A stretch of DNA of 64,000 nucleotides from Methanoplanus limicola DSM 2279 (lineage in GTDB: Archaea > Halobacteriota > Methanomicrobia > Methanomicrobiales > Methanomicrobiaceae), in contig NZ_CM001436.1 of assembly GCF_000243255.1 (NCBI RefSeq), positions 2,526,635 to 2,590,634 on the forward strand, read 5' to 3'. Made by a program: the position numbers and the translations under genes. Shown piece after piece: positions 1-8,130 of the stretch. Numbering within the stretch: the stretch's first letter is position 1; each line of letters begins with the position of its first letter. The notes under the pieces were generated by a model. The model saw only the letters and a list, made by a program, of their open reading frames with translations. It did not search any database and had not been told where the DNA came from.

Positions 1-79
1 AGGCACTCACCGGACTGCAAATCAGCAGAACCGCAAGCCCCACTATCATCAGGAATGGGAGGGCCTTTCTTCCGTTCAT
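1..79 (-). CDS. Secreted protein, N-terminal part only
   Basis: This reading frame leaves the window at its left edge; about 26 residues are visible, starting MNGRKALPFLMIVG. They form a classic signal peptide: Asn-Gly-Arg-Arg-Lys start, a hydrophobic core and an SPVSA cleavage site. A strong ribosome site (AAAGGAGG) lies before the ATG. The ATG overlaps the stop codon of the upstream gene (ATGA), so it is co-translated with the small membrane proteins before it. If the element is an inovirus, this is the position where an adhesin-type minor coat protein would be expected; nothing visible proves that. Confidence 0.6.
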   Translation of the reverse strand, partial: MNGRKALPFLMIVGLAVLLICSPVSA

Positions 80-417
80 GGGGTGGCCTCCTTTAGCAGC
101 TTCCGGATTTTCTTTTCTAATCTTTTTTCTGATTTCCTTATCTGAAGTTTGAGAGATATTCCTGTACCTACAAGGAAGAAAAAAATCCCCAGTATGCCAT
201 CCTGAATGGCAAGGAAAAGATTACCTACAGTGCAGTGCATTGTGAAGAATACTAGGAAGATAATTCCAAATATCAATGAGAAAGCACCAACGATATATTC
301 AAAACTCTGGTTACTCTTTTTTTTCTCTTTTTTCCTGTCACTTTTAATGATATTTGAAATTCCTTTCAGAATTTCATTTTTTCCAGTTCCTTCTTTTGGT
401 TCTGTTAATTCGTTCAT
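76..417 (-). CDS. Small membrane protein of the provirus
   Basis: 113 residues from the ATG at 417, which has GGAGG about 9 bases upstream; longer frames starting further right have no such site. A charged, Lys/Glu-rich N-terminus (about 40 residues) is followed by two hydrophobic segments near residues 45-63 and 70-92 and a strongly basic tail. It starts 2 bases after the stop of the upstream gene and overlaps the next gene by ATGA, so it belongs to the same transcript. No family recognised. In an inovirus it could be a minor coat or assembly membrane protein; this is inference from size and position. Confidence 0.7.
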   Translation of the reverse strand: MNELTEPKEGTGKNEILKGISNIIKSDRKKEKKKSNQSFEYIVGAFSLIFGIIFLVFFTMHCTVGNLFLAIQDGILGIFFFLVGTGISLKLQIRKSEKRLEKKIRKLLKEATP

Positions 418-419
418 GA

Positions 420-794
420 TTAACGCCTCCTTCCTCCAAAAACTGCTACTAATATAGCCATGAGTCCGATTACAGCCACGATCCAGATCAGATAAGCAAC
501 ATATGTGGGCATCTGAATCTTCAGAAATTCGAGGGATTGAAACGGATCTGAGAACCATGTCTTTTCAGATGGCTTAAACACAAAAAGATAAGAGTAAGAC
601 TGATTCAGAGATACGGTGCCGGATGTGTTCGTTTCCCGGACAAGCTCGCCGGTGCCGTCATAGATAAGAATTTCTGTTGATTTGTCGAAATCGAGATCAG
701 AAAAGGTGATGACAATATCATCTTCTGCCATAACAGGTATGGAGAGAGCAGAGATCAGTAAGGTAAAAAGGAGGACTGTATGAATAAGTTTCAT
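420..794 (-). CDS. Secreted protein with C-terminal membrane anchor
   Basis: 124 residues. An N-terminal signal peptide (MKLIHTVLLFTLLISALSIP, then VMA) precedes an extracellular domain of about 75 residues. A C-terminal membrane helix (YLIWIVAVIGLMAILVAVF) and a short GGRRR basic tail follow. This topology fits a membrane-anchored minor virion protein. A GGAGGTAAC ribosome site lies before the ATG. It lies 12 bases after the coat-like gene and 2 bases before the next, in a leftward run. No sequence family recognised. Confidence 0.7.
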   Translation of the reverse strand: MKLIHTVLLFTLLISALSIPVMAEDDIVITFSDLDFDKSTEILIYDGTGELVRETNTSGTVSLNQSYSYLFVFKPSEKTWFSDPFQSLEFLKIQMPTYVAYLIWIVAVIGLMAILVAVFGGRRR

Positions 795-806
795 AATTGT
801 TACCTC

Positions 807-1148
807 CTACCTGCGGAATATTTTGAGACTTCCGCTTATTGCGTCCAGAATTGCATCAAAGAAATACAGGACGAATCCGACTACAGCAAGGATCATCAGC
901 GTAGGGATGATAGCTACAACCATGTTTCCGATTGATGGAAAGATTGTGGTTACCCCTTCAAGGAGATCGGTTATGGATGTCCAGTTGATTGAGGTATCCG
1001 CAGAGACGCAGGAGACCAGCCCGGCCATACCTGTAGATGCAGCCGCAACTTTAAGACCGAACCTGCTTTTCAGGACGGAGAAACGTGATTCTGTTTTTAT
1101 TGGCTCTGTGTCTGCAAAGTCAATATTGAGTGTTACATCATCAGACAA
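807..1148 (-). CDS. Procoat-like small membrane protein
   Basis: 113 residues starting at TTG, chosen because GAGGTGAT lies 7 bases upstream; there is no better in-frame start. An N-terminal leader of about 50 residues ends in a hydrophobic stretch and a signal-peptidase-like site (SCVSA before DTSINW). The remaining 62 or so residues have an acidic/amphipathic start, one long membrane helix (MVVAIIPTLMILAVVGFVLYF) and a basic end (KIFRR). That is the layout of the filamentous phage major coat precursor. Sequence identity to known coats was not testable here. It is the first gene of the leftward operon and is divergent from the regulator at 1279. Confidence 0.6.
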   Translation of the reverse strand: MSDDVTLNIDFADTEPIKTESRFSVLKSRFGLKVAAASTGMAGLVSCVSADTSINWTSITDLLEGVTTIFPSIGNMVVAIIPTLMILAVVGFVLYFFDAILDAISGSLKIFRR

Positions 1149-1207
1149 ATCGTATCACCTCATCGATAATATGACTGTTACATAGAGTAACATAAATATA
1201 GTAGTCG

Positions 1208-1263
1208 GTTAAATAACGTATTTAACAAACATGGGTTTGTCATGGAGTTAGTACACACTAACT
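1208..1263. promoter_or_regulatory. Three consecutive palindromes in the provirus divergent promoter
   Basis: Between the procoat-like gene and the small regulator are three inverted repeats. At 1208-1226 GTTAAATA and TATTTAAC flank ACG. At 1225-1240 ACAAAC and GTTTGT flank ATGG. At 1246-1263 AGTTAGT and ACTAACT flank ACAC, ending just before the AAGGAGA ribosome site of the regulator. All arms match perfectly. They are good candidates for operators of the divergent switch, possibly bound by the regulator itself. Confidence 0.65.
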
Positions 1264-1278
1264 AAGGAGAAAAAAAAA

Positions 1279-1569
1279 ATGAAATCCACCACCGCACTGA
1301 GCCGCATTTTAGGACTTGAACCTAAACAAAGGATCACGTCAACAATAAGGATCGAGAAGGAACTTTTAGATGTTATCTCTAATCATAAGCTGGAGAAGAG
1401 CGATACTTTAAACATCTCTATTCAAAGATTCATGAACATACATGGCATCCCTGTATTACTAATGGCAATGGAACCGGACGGGGTAAGGGTCAGGCCTCTT
1501 GATATGTCTGATGTTGCTAACCTGGCACTGTTGGATATGCTTCAGAATAAGGGATATGTCCGGAGTTAA
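1279..1569 (+). CDS. Small ribbon-helix-helix-type regulator
   Basis: 96 residues; ATG preceded by AAGGAGA. Residues about 20-53 (TSTIRIEKELLDVISNHK, then KSDTLNISIQRFMN) have the beta-strand, helix, helix pattern of ribbon-helix-helix repressors. The C-terminal half is unassigned. It is transcribed divergently from the coat operon and sits directly behind three palindromes, which suits an autoregulating repressor of a provirus. Its stop is 7 bases from the end of the convergent integrase gene. The fold call is from pattern only. Confidence 0.5.
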   Translation: MKSTTALSRILGLEPKQRITSTIRIEKELLDVISNHKLEKSDTLNISIQRFMNIHGIPVLLMAMEPDGVRVRPLDMSDVANLALLDMLQNKGYVRS

Positions 1570-1575
1570 AAAGGG

Positions 1576-2799
1576 TTATTTGTTCAGCTTCTCCCTGGCT
1601 GAACTTTCAAATTTTTTATATTCTTGATCCAGTGGTTCAAATTCCGGATCAGATTCAATATCATTGATGTAGTTATTGATATTCCTATTAAGGATCTCTT
1701 CAGCTTCTTCATTAAGAGGATTCCCACACTTATAGCAGAACATAGAATCCGGAGCGTTAACAGTATGACATTGGCTGCAGGTTATAGGTAGTAATAGATC
1801 TTTTTCCTGTTCATCATCCCGGACAATTCCGGCATGCTTCAGGAATTCGTTATCGATATCATCCTCTGACAACCTGACATAGGTCTGAAACATATTTGTA
1901 TTCAGATTTCCCCACATTGTTTTTTTTATGATTGACTCCTGATAGTTCTGAGTAATCATATGAGTTATCCGGCTCTTTCTGAACAGGTGGGTTTTTGTCG
2001 CTTTGGTTACTCCGGAGGCTTTAGCAGCTCTTTGTATTGCCCGGAGGAATCCGGAATAATTTAGAGGTGCATTAGACTGATAAGCAATGAAAATATTATC
2101 ATCAGGATTTTTTAGCGGGGTATTTTCCTTCCAGTTGGCCAGATATTCAGTTGAGAAGGTCAGACGGCTGTATCTGGTTTGTTTACCTTTATGATCATCC
2201 GAATAAAGTTTTACTCCGTATTCATCAAAAATAGCATCTCTCCATGTAAGCCGCCCTAATTCACCTATCCGACAACCACTTTCATACAATACGGCAATCA
2301 ATGCTTTATCACGGGTGTTCCTTGCTCCTTGAATAAGGTTGTATATTTCTTCCTGTGTTAGGAGCTCTTCCGGCTTTGTGGTTTCAGTATCTACAGGGGG
2401 AGATTTTATTTTTTTAACCTTCTTCTCCGGAATATCCGAATATTCATTCTCTATAAGCCATAGTAAAAAAGGCTTTAAAACTGTGATATAATCATGAATG
2501 GTATTCTGTGCAAAATCTTTGCCTCTGGTATTTTTGCCATTCTTTAAACCTTCAATTGCTTCATAAATATCAAAGATGGCTGCCTGTTTATATTCAGCCT
2601 TTAAAAAACGTCTCCATAAGGTCAGGTGAGTTGTAATTTTATTAATTCTGGTCGGGCTTAGATCATATGTTATTTTTCTTTCCCGTACATATTCTAAAAT
2701 CAGATTGGAATCTTTATTAGTAATTAAATTAGAATCTAAAGCATTTTTTAAAGTTCTTTCATGATTGTAAGTCTTAACTCCGGGGTGAATATCAGACAT
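1576..2799 (-). CDS. Tyrosine integrase with C-terminal zinc ribbon
   Basis: 407 residues. N-terminal SAM-like core-binding domain (about 1-140). The catalytic domain shows the Arg in SGCRIGELGRL, the HLFRKSR box (His and second Arg), a Trp in place of the next His (KTMWGN) and the nucleophile Tyr in FQTYVRLS. After it comes a zinc ribbon with two CxxC knuckles (CSQC and CYKC). It points away from the adjacent tRNA-Thr(CGT), whose 3' end is 55 bases from its start codon, as in archaeal elements that integrate at tRNA 3' ends. No convincing ribosome site, so it may be leaderless. Confidence 0.9.
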   Translation of the reverse strand: MSDIHPGVKTYNHERTLKNALDSNLITNKDSNLILEYVRERKITYDLSPTRINKITTHLTLWRRFLKAEYKQAAIFDIYEAIEGLKNGKNTRGKDFAQNTIHDYITVLKPFLLWLIENEYSDIPEKKVKKIKSPPVDTETTKPEELLTQEEIYNLIQGARNTRDKALIAVLYESGCRIGELGRLTWRDAIFDEYGVKLYSDDHKGKQTRYSRLTFSTEYLANWKENTPLKNPDDNIFIAYQSNAPLNYSGFLRAIQRAAKASGVTKATKTHLFRKSRITHMITQNYQESIIKKTMWGNLNTNMFQTYVRLSEDDIDNEFLKHAGIVRDDEQEKDLLLPITCSQCHTVNAPDSMFCYKCGNPLNEEAEEILNRNINNYINDIESDPEFEPLDQEYKKFESSAREKLNK

Positions 2800-2853
2800 A
2801 GAATAGATTTAAAAGGTCTAACAATTTAAGGCTTTAGACCATGAGATACAAAA

Positions 2854-2925
2854 AGCCGCTGGGGGGACTTGAACCCCCGGTCTGCTGATTACGAATCAGC
2901 CGCTATACCACTAAGCCACAACGGC
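2854..2925 (-). tRNA. tRNA-Thr (anticodon CGT), likely integration site
   Basis: A full 72-base cloverleaf reads on the minus strand. The acceptor stem is GCCGTTG with CAGCGGC, the anticodon stem GCTGA/TCAGC carries loop TTCGTAA, the T arm holds GTTCAAGTC, and the discriminator is T. The anticodon CGT reads ACG (Thr). Its 3' end faces the integrase, so the provirus probably inserted at the 3' half of this gene and restored it. Confidence 0.93.
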
Positions 2926-3180
2926 ACTGCAACTGTGCCTGTATATATTGTACCCGCGGATTTATAAAACTGTCATTTACCGTCCGGAAAAACCGGGCAC
3001 AGCAGATTAGCCTGACGGGCCTGAAACATTGCTTCCGGACGGGAAGATATTGCCCAAATAGGCATAACCCGGATATACTCATTTCTCCGGTGAAAACATT
3101 ACAGCAAAACAGGACAGGAAAAAATAAAAAATAAACGGGATACAGACATTTAATAAAATATGTGGAAATGCCCTGAAAAA

Positions 3181-3489
3181 TCAGGAATATCCTTTTATTG
3201 TGACGTTCTTATCGTCAAACTCTCTCTTATCACTGCCGCCCTTAGGCGCTGCAATCTCGCCGAATTTATCCTCATAGCCCTTAACGGTATTTGCCAGCAC
3301 CTCAGAGAAGTTCTTTGCATGCTTTGGACTTATAGAGACAATCGACTTTGCACGCGCCTGGTTTGTGCCCGGAATTTCGTGCATAAATACAAAAGTGAAC
3401 TCATCATCCTTAAAGGCAACCTGAATCCGGTTTGAATATACAGGATCAAGATCCTGAGGAATATTTACTGCTATCTCTCTCTTCTCCAT
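3181..3489 (-). CDS. DUF3467 family protein
   Basis: 102 residues. The stretch from YSNRIQVAFKDDEFTFVF through ARAKSIVSISPKHAKNF to YEDKFGEIAAP matches the compact DUF3467 pattern: an asparagine-led first strand, a central strand, an SPxHAK helix start and a YE.kFG end. The family's function is unknown. It is divergent from the Cas4-like gene, with a 44-base shared promoter region rich in A and T. Full length for the family. Confidence 0.8.
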   Translation of the reverse strand: MEKREIAVNIPQDLDPVYSNRIQVAFKDDEFTFVFMHEIPGTNQARAKSIVSISPKHAKNFSEVLANTVKGYEDKFGEIAAPKGGSDKREFDDKNVTIKGYS

Positions 3490-3533
3490 GCCATTATATT
3501 TTATGCTCTGAATGGTTAAGGTTTATTAAAGAT

Positions 3534-4310
3534 ATGACAGAAAAAAGACTGACAGATATATATACAGCAAAGGGCAGCAGACCGGAAACGGGAGATGAAC
3601 TCGAATTCGGGAGATATGACGGGGAAGAACAGGAAGAAGAAAAGCCGCAGCTAACCCCGATAAGCGGAGTTGTCGCCTGCCACGCCTGCCCGTTCCGCTA
3701 CTACCTCGAAAAAAACCGGGAGAGAGGCGAAGAACCGGCCGAATACACCATAGCCAAGCAGATATCCTACCACACCGGCGATGAGATCATAGAGGATGAG
3801 ATATTAGAAGAACTTGAAACAGTGAACCCTGACCTGACAGATGAGGACAGAGTAAACCTCAGGGACTGGGTCTCGGCATGCAGGAAAGAGAACTGGCAGA
3901 GACCGGCAGATTATGACGTAAAGCTGAAATCAGAAAAGTTCGGCATATACGGACGTGCAGATCATATCTTTGACAAAAGTCCGTACATCGGCATAGTCAG
4001 AACCGCACCGGCACCCGAAGCCGGCGTGTACGGAGCTGAGAGAATCCGGGCAGCAGCATTCGCATTCTGTGCCGAAGAGACCCTTGATGTAACATGCCGG
4101 GAAGTTTTAATTGAATATATCCCCTCCGGAATATCAAGGATATGTAAAATCCAGCCAAAAGACAGGAGAGAGACACTGAGAGCAATAAAGAAGGCAAAAG
4201 AGATAGACGGCGGCAAAATCCCGAAAAAACCAAAGGACGCACCCTGCGATAGATGCTACCTCAGGGACGAATGCCCCGACATGCCAAAGAGCATACTTGA
4301 TATTTTATGA
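3534..4310 (+). CDS. Cas4/Dna2-like PD-(D/E)XK nuclease with four-cysteine cluster
   Basis: 258 residues from the ATG at 3534; the frame extends upstream but would overlap the divergent promoter. An N-terminal Cys pair sits in VVACHACPFRYYLEK and a C-terminal group in CDRCYLRDEC, the usual ligands for the Fe-S cluster of Cas4/AddB-type nucleases. In between, GRADHIF and GIVRTAPAPEAG occupy the nuclease D and E/Q-x-K positions, though the canonical K is not obvious. ERIRAAAFAFCAEE takes the place of the QxxxY motif. No CRISPR array or other cas gene is in the window, so this is a solo Cas4-like protein of unknown role. Confidence 0.7.
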   Translation: MTEKRLTDIYTAKGSRPETGDELEFGRYDGEEQEEEKPQLTPISGVVACHACPFRYYLEKNRERGEEPAEYTIAKQISYHTGDEIIEDEILEELETVNPDLTDEDRVNLRDWVSACRKENWQRPADYDVKLKSEKFGIYGRADHIFDKSPYIGIVRTAPAPEAGVYGAERIRAAAFAFCAEETLDVTCREVLIEYIPSGISRICKIQPKDRRETLRAIKKAKEIDGGKIPKKPKDAPCDRCYLRDECPDMPKSILDIL

Positions 4311-4363
4311 GAGAGGCAACCGGAAAAAATATGCCAGACAGGCACAATTCCGGGCGTTAAACG

Positions 4364-4879
4364 TCAGTATTCAATCCCCTCTCTGCCCTTAACACCCTTA
4401 TCGTAGTAATGCTTCACCTTCCTCATCTCGGTTACAAGATCCGCCCTTTCAATAAGCTCTGCCGGTGCATAACGCCCCGTCATTATAACCTCAACATGCT
4501 CCGCCCTATTATTAATGGCAGAGAGGACGTCTTCGGTCTTAATCAGGCCCTTTGATATCGCAACATTGACCTCGTCCATGACAACGAGGTCATACTCCCC
4601 CGACCTTAAAATTCCGGCAACCTTCTTCAGTCCCTCCTCAGCAGAACGGATGTCGTTATCATCCGGAACCCTGCCAAGTAAAAGCCCTTCGCCAAACTGC
4701 TCAATGGTGAAATTCTCAAAATAGTCAGGAACTGAGAGTTCAGCAGTATTTCCCTTCTTGATAAACTGGCCGAAGAAGACTTTTCCCCCGGAAATTAAGG
4801 TTCTGACAGAAAGCCCAAGAGCCGCTGTCGTCTTTCCCTTTCCATCCCCTGTATTAATGTGTATATATCCTTTCTTCAT
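4364..4879 (-). CDS. cobO: Cob(I)alamin adenosyltransferase
   Basis: 171 residues, the normal size for the CobO/BtuR family. A P-loop is visible near the start (GDGKGKTTAALG), with a Walker-B-like DLVVMDEVNVAI and the conserved MTGRYAPAELIERADLVTEMR near the C-terminus. The enzyme transfers the adenosyl group of ATP to cob(I)alamin in the cytoplasm, in cobamide synthesis and salvage. Methanogens need cobamides for methyl transfer. It is a single gene, convergent with the Cas4-like gene and divergent from gdhA. Confidence 0.92.
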   Translation of the reverse strand: MKKGYIHINTGDGKGKTTAALGLSVRTLISGGKVFFGQFIKKGNTAELSVPDYFENFTIEQFGEGLLLGRVPDDNDIRSAEEGLKKVAGILRSGEYDLVVMDEVNVAISKGLIKTEDVLSAINNRAEHVEVIMTGRYAPAELIERADLVTEMRKVKHYYDKGVKGREGIEY

Positions 4880-5046
4880 ATTTTTACCTTTGATATTGCA
4901 GGATTAACCTGAAAACAGTTGAACAATGAATAATTGGGAATAAGAACATTTTAAGTTGATCATTTAAAGAAAATTCCGGAGATGATGAGATTATAACACT
5001 ATTTCAGCGGGAAAGAATTTATCGGATTGAGAACATCCTTTAAAAC

Positions 5047-6360
5047 ATGGATGAAGATCATGATATATTCAGTGCTGAGGAGAACCTCTACGATTCGGTC
5101 AGGAAAAACATATGCACCTGTGCTGTCGATATGGAGCTTACCGCTGACATTGAGGAACTTTTAAAAAAGCCCATGAGAGAGATCCATGTCTCAATCCCGG
5201 TGAGGATGGACAACGGCACAATAAAGACCTTTCAGGGTTTCAGAGTCCAGTACAACAATGCAAGAGGGCCGACAAAAGGCGGGATCAGGTACCACCCGGA
5301 CGAGAACGCGGATACAATCAGGGGTCTTGCAGCAATTATGGCGATGAAATGCGCCCTGAACGAACTGCCGCTCGGCGGGGCGAAGGGAGGCATCGTATGC
5401 AACCCGAAGAAGATGTCAGACGGAGAAACCGAGCGGATGTCAAGGGCATATATACAGGCACTCGGCCCGTTTATCGGGCCTGATATTGATATTCCGGCAC
5501 CGGATGTGTACACAGACAGCAGGATTATGGGCTGGATGGCCGATGAATACTGCAAATGCAGGGGCAGCAGCCATTTTGAGGTCATCACCGGAAAACCGCT
5601 CTCACTTGGCGGTTCTGAAGGAAGAAGCACATCTACGGCGAGGGGTGGATGGTTTACGGTACGTGAGGCTGCAAAGGAGATGGGGCTTGAGCTGCACGAG
5701 GTCTCCGGACATTTAAATGAGAATAATTCCGGGAGGAAAAAACCATCAGTCGCAGTGCAGGGTTTTGGCAATGTCGGCTATAATGCGGCACTGATTGGGA
5801 AGGAGAGCTATGACTGCCGGATTGTTGCCCTGAGTGACAGCAGAGGCGGGATTTATAATGAAGAGGGTTTTGATCCCCGGTCAGTTATGAAATATAAGAA
5901 GGAGAATAAGACGCTTACCGGTTATCCCGGCTCTGAGAGTATCACAAATAAAGAACTGCTCGAACTTGATGTTGATATCATGATTCCGGCCGCCCTTGAA
6001 CATGTAATAACGGATGAGAACGCCGGTAATGTTAAGGCAAAGATTGTCGCAGAGTTCGCCAACGGCCCTGTGACAACCGGAGGCGAGGAGATATTGCTTG
6101 GGAAAAATATCCATATCATCCCGGATATTCTCTGTAATGGCGGCGGAGTGATCGTCTCCTATTACGAGATGGTTCAGAACCTCAATATGGACCACTGGGA
6201 TGAGGATTATGTAAATAAAAGGCTTGACGGCAAGATGACCAGGACGTATAATAAGGTTTTAGCGTCCTCAAAACTGCATTCGATCTCTATGAGAAAGGCG
6301 TCCTATACGATGGCACTCAATAAGCTTGTTGAGTCTATGGCTGCAAGGGGCTGGATCTAA
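5047..6360 (+). CDS. gdhA: Glutamate dehydrogenase
   Basis: 437 residues. The N-terminal substrate domain has the family blocks GFRVQYNNARGPTKGGIRYH, MAMKCALNELPLGGAKGGI (catalytic Lys) and DIPAPDVYT. The C-terminal Rossmann domain has VQGFGNVGYNAA. The enzyme interconverts glutamate with 2-oxoglutarate and ammonia. Length and motifs fit the hexameric Glu/Leu/Phe/Val dehydrogenase family; the coenzyme cannot be told from motifs alone. The first codons follow an AT-rich leader with no clear ribosome site. Confidence 0.92.
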   Translation: MDEDHDIFSAEENLYDSVRKNICTCAVDMELTADIEELLKKPMREIHVSIPVRMDNGTIKTFQGFRVQYNNARGPTKGGIRYHPDENADTIRGLAAIMAMKCALNELPLGGAKGGIVCNPKKMSDGETERMSRAYIQALGPFIGPDIDIPAPDVYTDSRIMGWMADEYCKCRGSSHFEVITGKPLSLGGSEGRSTSTARGGWFTVREAAKEMGLELHEVSGHLNENNSGRKKPSVAVQGFGNVGYNAALIGKESYDCRIVALSDSRGGIYNEEGFDPRSVMKYKKENKTLTGYPGSESITNKELLELDVDIMIPAALEHVITDENAGNVKAKIVAEFANGPVTTGGEEILLGKNIHIIPDILCNGGGVIVSYYEMVQNLNMDHWDEDYVNKRLDGKMTRTYNKVLASSKLHSISMRKASYTMALNKLVESMAARGWI

Positions 6361-6397
6361 AAAAAAGCTTAAGAAATTTTAAGGATAGGTGGGACAG

Positions 6398-7636
6398 TTA
6401 TTTCCCGTACATATTAATAAGACGGATTAAGTCTGCAAAACCTTCCATCTCCATCTCAAGGACCTCATTTTTTGTCATGCCCATGCTTGTCTCGGCATCG
6501 GCTGTGAGGGTGTCAGGCCCTCTGACAACTGTTCTTGAAATGCCGTCTTCTGAGAGAATCTCCACAGCATCCGCTTCAAATATGAATGACCTTCCGGGGA
6601 TTATAACCGTTTTTTCAAGGCGGGATTTATCTATTTTTCTGAGGTCGTCTGATGTAAGCAGGCAGGCGATCTCCTTTTGTGCCGGAACAACCCATGTGTC
6701 GTTTCCGCATGCGTCAAGGATCTTCTGTATCGGGTGTGCGGCTATGCTTCCACTTATGACACTTGCCTTTCCGGTTACACGGGGGAGTTTTTCGAGGAGT
6801 CCGGGTTCGTTGAGGATGGCGAATGGTGATCCGATTGTTGGGTCATACATCGGTGTGCCGCTTATCTTCATCTTATATCTGCTGTTTAAACCTTCGACTA
6901 TCTCTGCAAATTCCCTCACTGTGTGCAGGAAGAAGACATCGTCCATTACAGGTGCATTGCCAAGGATTAAGCCCTGATCTCTCCGGTTCGCAAAGCGCAT
7001 TATGATTAAACCCTTTGCGCCGGCTTCGTCAAGCCACCGGCAGGTCTCTTCGAGGACTTCGCCATCGTTTATGCCCGGAATTATGACTGCTGCTGCATAG
7101 ACGTCTATCTTTTCACAGAGGCGCTTTAGGACTGCAAGTGAGGCTTCGGGGTTTTTATCGCCCATGTATTCTGCCCGGAGTTTTGGGTCAGATGCAAATA
7201 TTGTGAATGAAATCTCTGTAAGGCCGCATTCTATCATGAAGTCGGCGAGGTCAGGGTCGTCAAAGCCTTTTCCGCTGGTGTAGCCTATATGAAGGGGGGC
7301 CTCCATTGAACCGAGGATCTCCATTAAGTCTTTAAATTCCGGATAGCAGGACGGATCTCCGCCGCCGCTTATTGTTATTTTATCAAGCTCCCCGTCCGTC
7401 ATCTGGAGGTTTGCAAGGACATCGTCTGCAACTTCTTTTAAGGGTTTGAAGTCTTCATATCTTTCCCTCACTCCGTCTGTGCAGTATTCACAGCCTTTTG
7501 AGAAGGGAAGGCAGTATTTGCACCCGAAAGGTTCGGGATTCTCTTCCTTTTTTAATTTTTTAAAGTAGCAGTAACTGCAAAAGCCCTGGCAGTCTATGCC
7601 GGGTCTTCCTCCTATGTCCACGGTCAGGTGCGCCAT
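6398..7636 (-). CDS. mmp10: Methyl-coenzyme M reductase arginine methyltransferase Mmp10 (radical SAM)
   Basis: 412 residues. The start is diagnostic: VDIGGRPGIDCQGFCSYCYF, containing the radical-SAM cluster motif CxxxCxYC, followed by a cysteine-rich stretch (CKYCLPFSKGCEYC). A TIM-barrel region follows (ISGGGDPSCYPEF), and the C-terminal domain ends GFADLIRLINMYGK. Mmp10 is a cobalamin-dependent radical-SAM enzyme that methylates an arginine near the active site of McrA. It is specific to methanogens and their relatives, so it is strong evidence for the host type. It is a single gene beside the tRNA-Thr pair, convergent with gdhA. Confidence 0.93.
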   Translation of the reverse strand: MAHLTVDIGGRPGIDCQGFCSYCYFKKLKKEENPEPFGCKYCLPFSKGCEYCTDGVRERYEDFKPLKEVADDVLANLQMTDGELDKITISGGGDPSCYPEFKDLMEILGSMEAPLHIGYTSGKGFDDPDLADFMIECGLTEISFTIFASDPKLRAEYMGDKNPEASLAVLKRLCEKIDVYAAAVIIPGINDGEVLEETCRWLDEAGAKGLIIMRFANRRDQGLILGNAPVMDDVFFLHTVREFAEIVEGLNSRYKMKISGTPMYDPTIGSPFAILNEPGLLEKLPRVTGKASVISGSIAAHPIQKILDACGNDTWVVPAQKEIACLLTSDDLRKIDKSRLEKTVIIPGRSFIFEADAVEILSEDGISRTVVRGPDTLTADAETSMGMTKNEVLEMEMEGFADLIRLINMYGK

Positions 7637-7807
7637 TATCTTTCCTTCTTTAACATTGGTATGTATTCTCAGATTAATTGATTGGGTTTATTGCAGGTTC
7701 CGGGTATTATTCAGGGTTATTTTCACCACATACAACTAAGGAATCATTCCGGCCGGCAGAACAGAATGACAGATTATATATTGGAATAAATGCAACCTAA
7801 ATAGTGC

Positions 7808-7879
7808 GCCTCAGTGGCTTAGCGGTATAGCGGCTGATTTGTAATCAGCAGGTCACGAGTTCGATTCTCGTCTGAGGCT
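7808..7879 (+). tRNA. tRNA-Thr (anticodon TGT), copy 1
   Basis: 72-base cloverleaf: acceptor GCCTCAG/CTGAGGC, anticodon arm GCTGA-TTTGTAA-TCAGC, T-arm GTTCGATTC, discriminator T. Anticodon TGT reads ACA (Thr). A TATA-like TATATATTGG lies upstream and a T-rich tract (TTATTCTTTCTT) follows. Confidence 0.93.
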
Positions 7880-8058
7880 TATTCTTTCTTTTTTATGTGA
7901 TTTGTTAAATCCTGTAATGTGAATCATAACTGAAAATTATGCCTCTTTAAGGAAAGACTGCCATATTCCGGAGACCCTGAATAATTCTTTTCCCAAAGGC
8001 GAATTTAAAAGCCCAAATAAGAGCTTATATATAGGAATAAATTCAACCTAGTTAGTGC

Positions 8059-8130
8059 GCCTCAGTGGCTTAGCGGTATAGCGGCTGATTTGTAATCAGC
8101 AGGTCACGAGTTCGATTCTCGTCTGAGGCT
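8059..8130 (+). tRNA. tRNA-Thr (anticodon TGT), copy 2
   Basis: The sequence is identical to the copy 251 bases upstream. The promoter segment (TTATATA.GGAATAAAT.CAACCTA) and the T-rich tail are also nearly the same, so a unit of promoter plus tRNA was tandemly duplicated. Both copies appear functional. Confidence 0.93.

Larger units (their letters stand above)
1..2853. mobile_element. Right end of an integrated virus-like element (inovirus-like)
   Basis: A tyrosine integrase abuts the 3' end of a tRNA-Thr gene. To its left are a small DNA-binding protein, three palindromes and a tightly packed leftward run of four tiny secreted or membrane proteins. The first of these looks like a procoat: leader, short mature part, one membrane helix, basic tail. 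That order (coat protein, then small membrane proteins and a secreted protein) resembles filamentous inoviruses, and inovirus proviruses have been reported from methanogens of this order. The left end and any morphogenesis ATPase lie outside the window. The right boundary is placed at the tRNA 3' end by inference. Confidence 0.6.

Noticed and set aside
3160-3435. Plus-strand open frame opposite the DUF3467 gene
   Set aside because: DUF3467 on the minus strand has the conserved pattern; the plus frame is its shadow.
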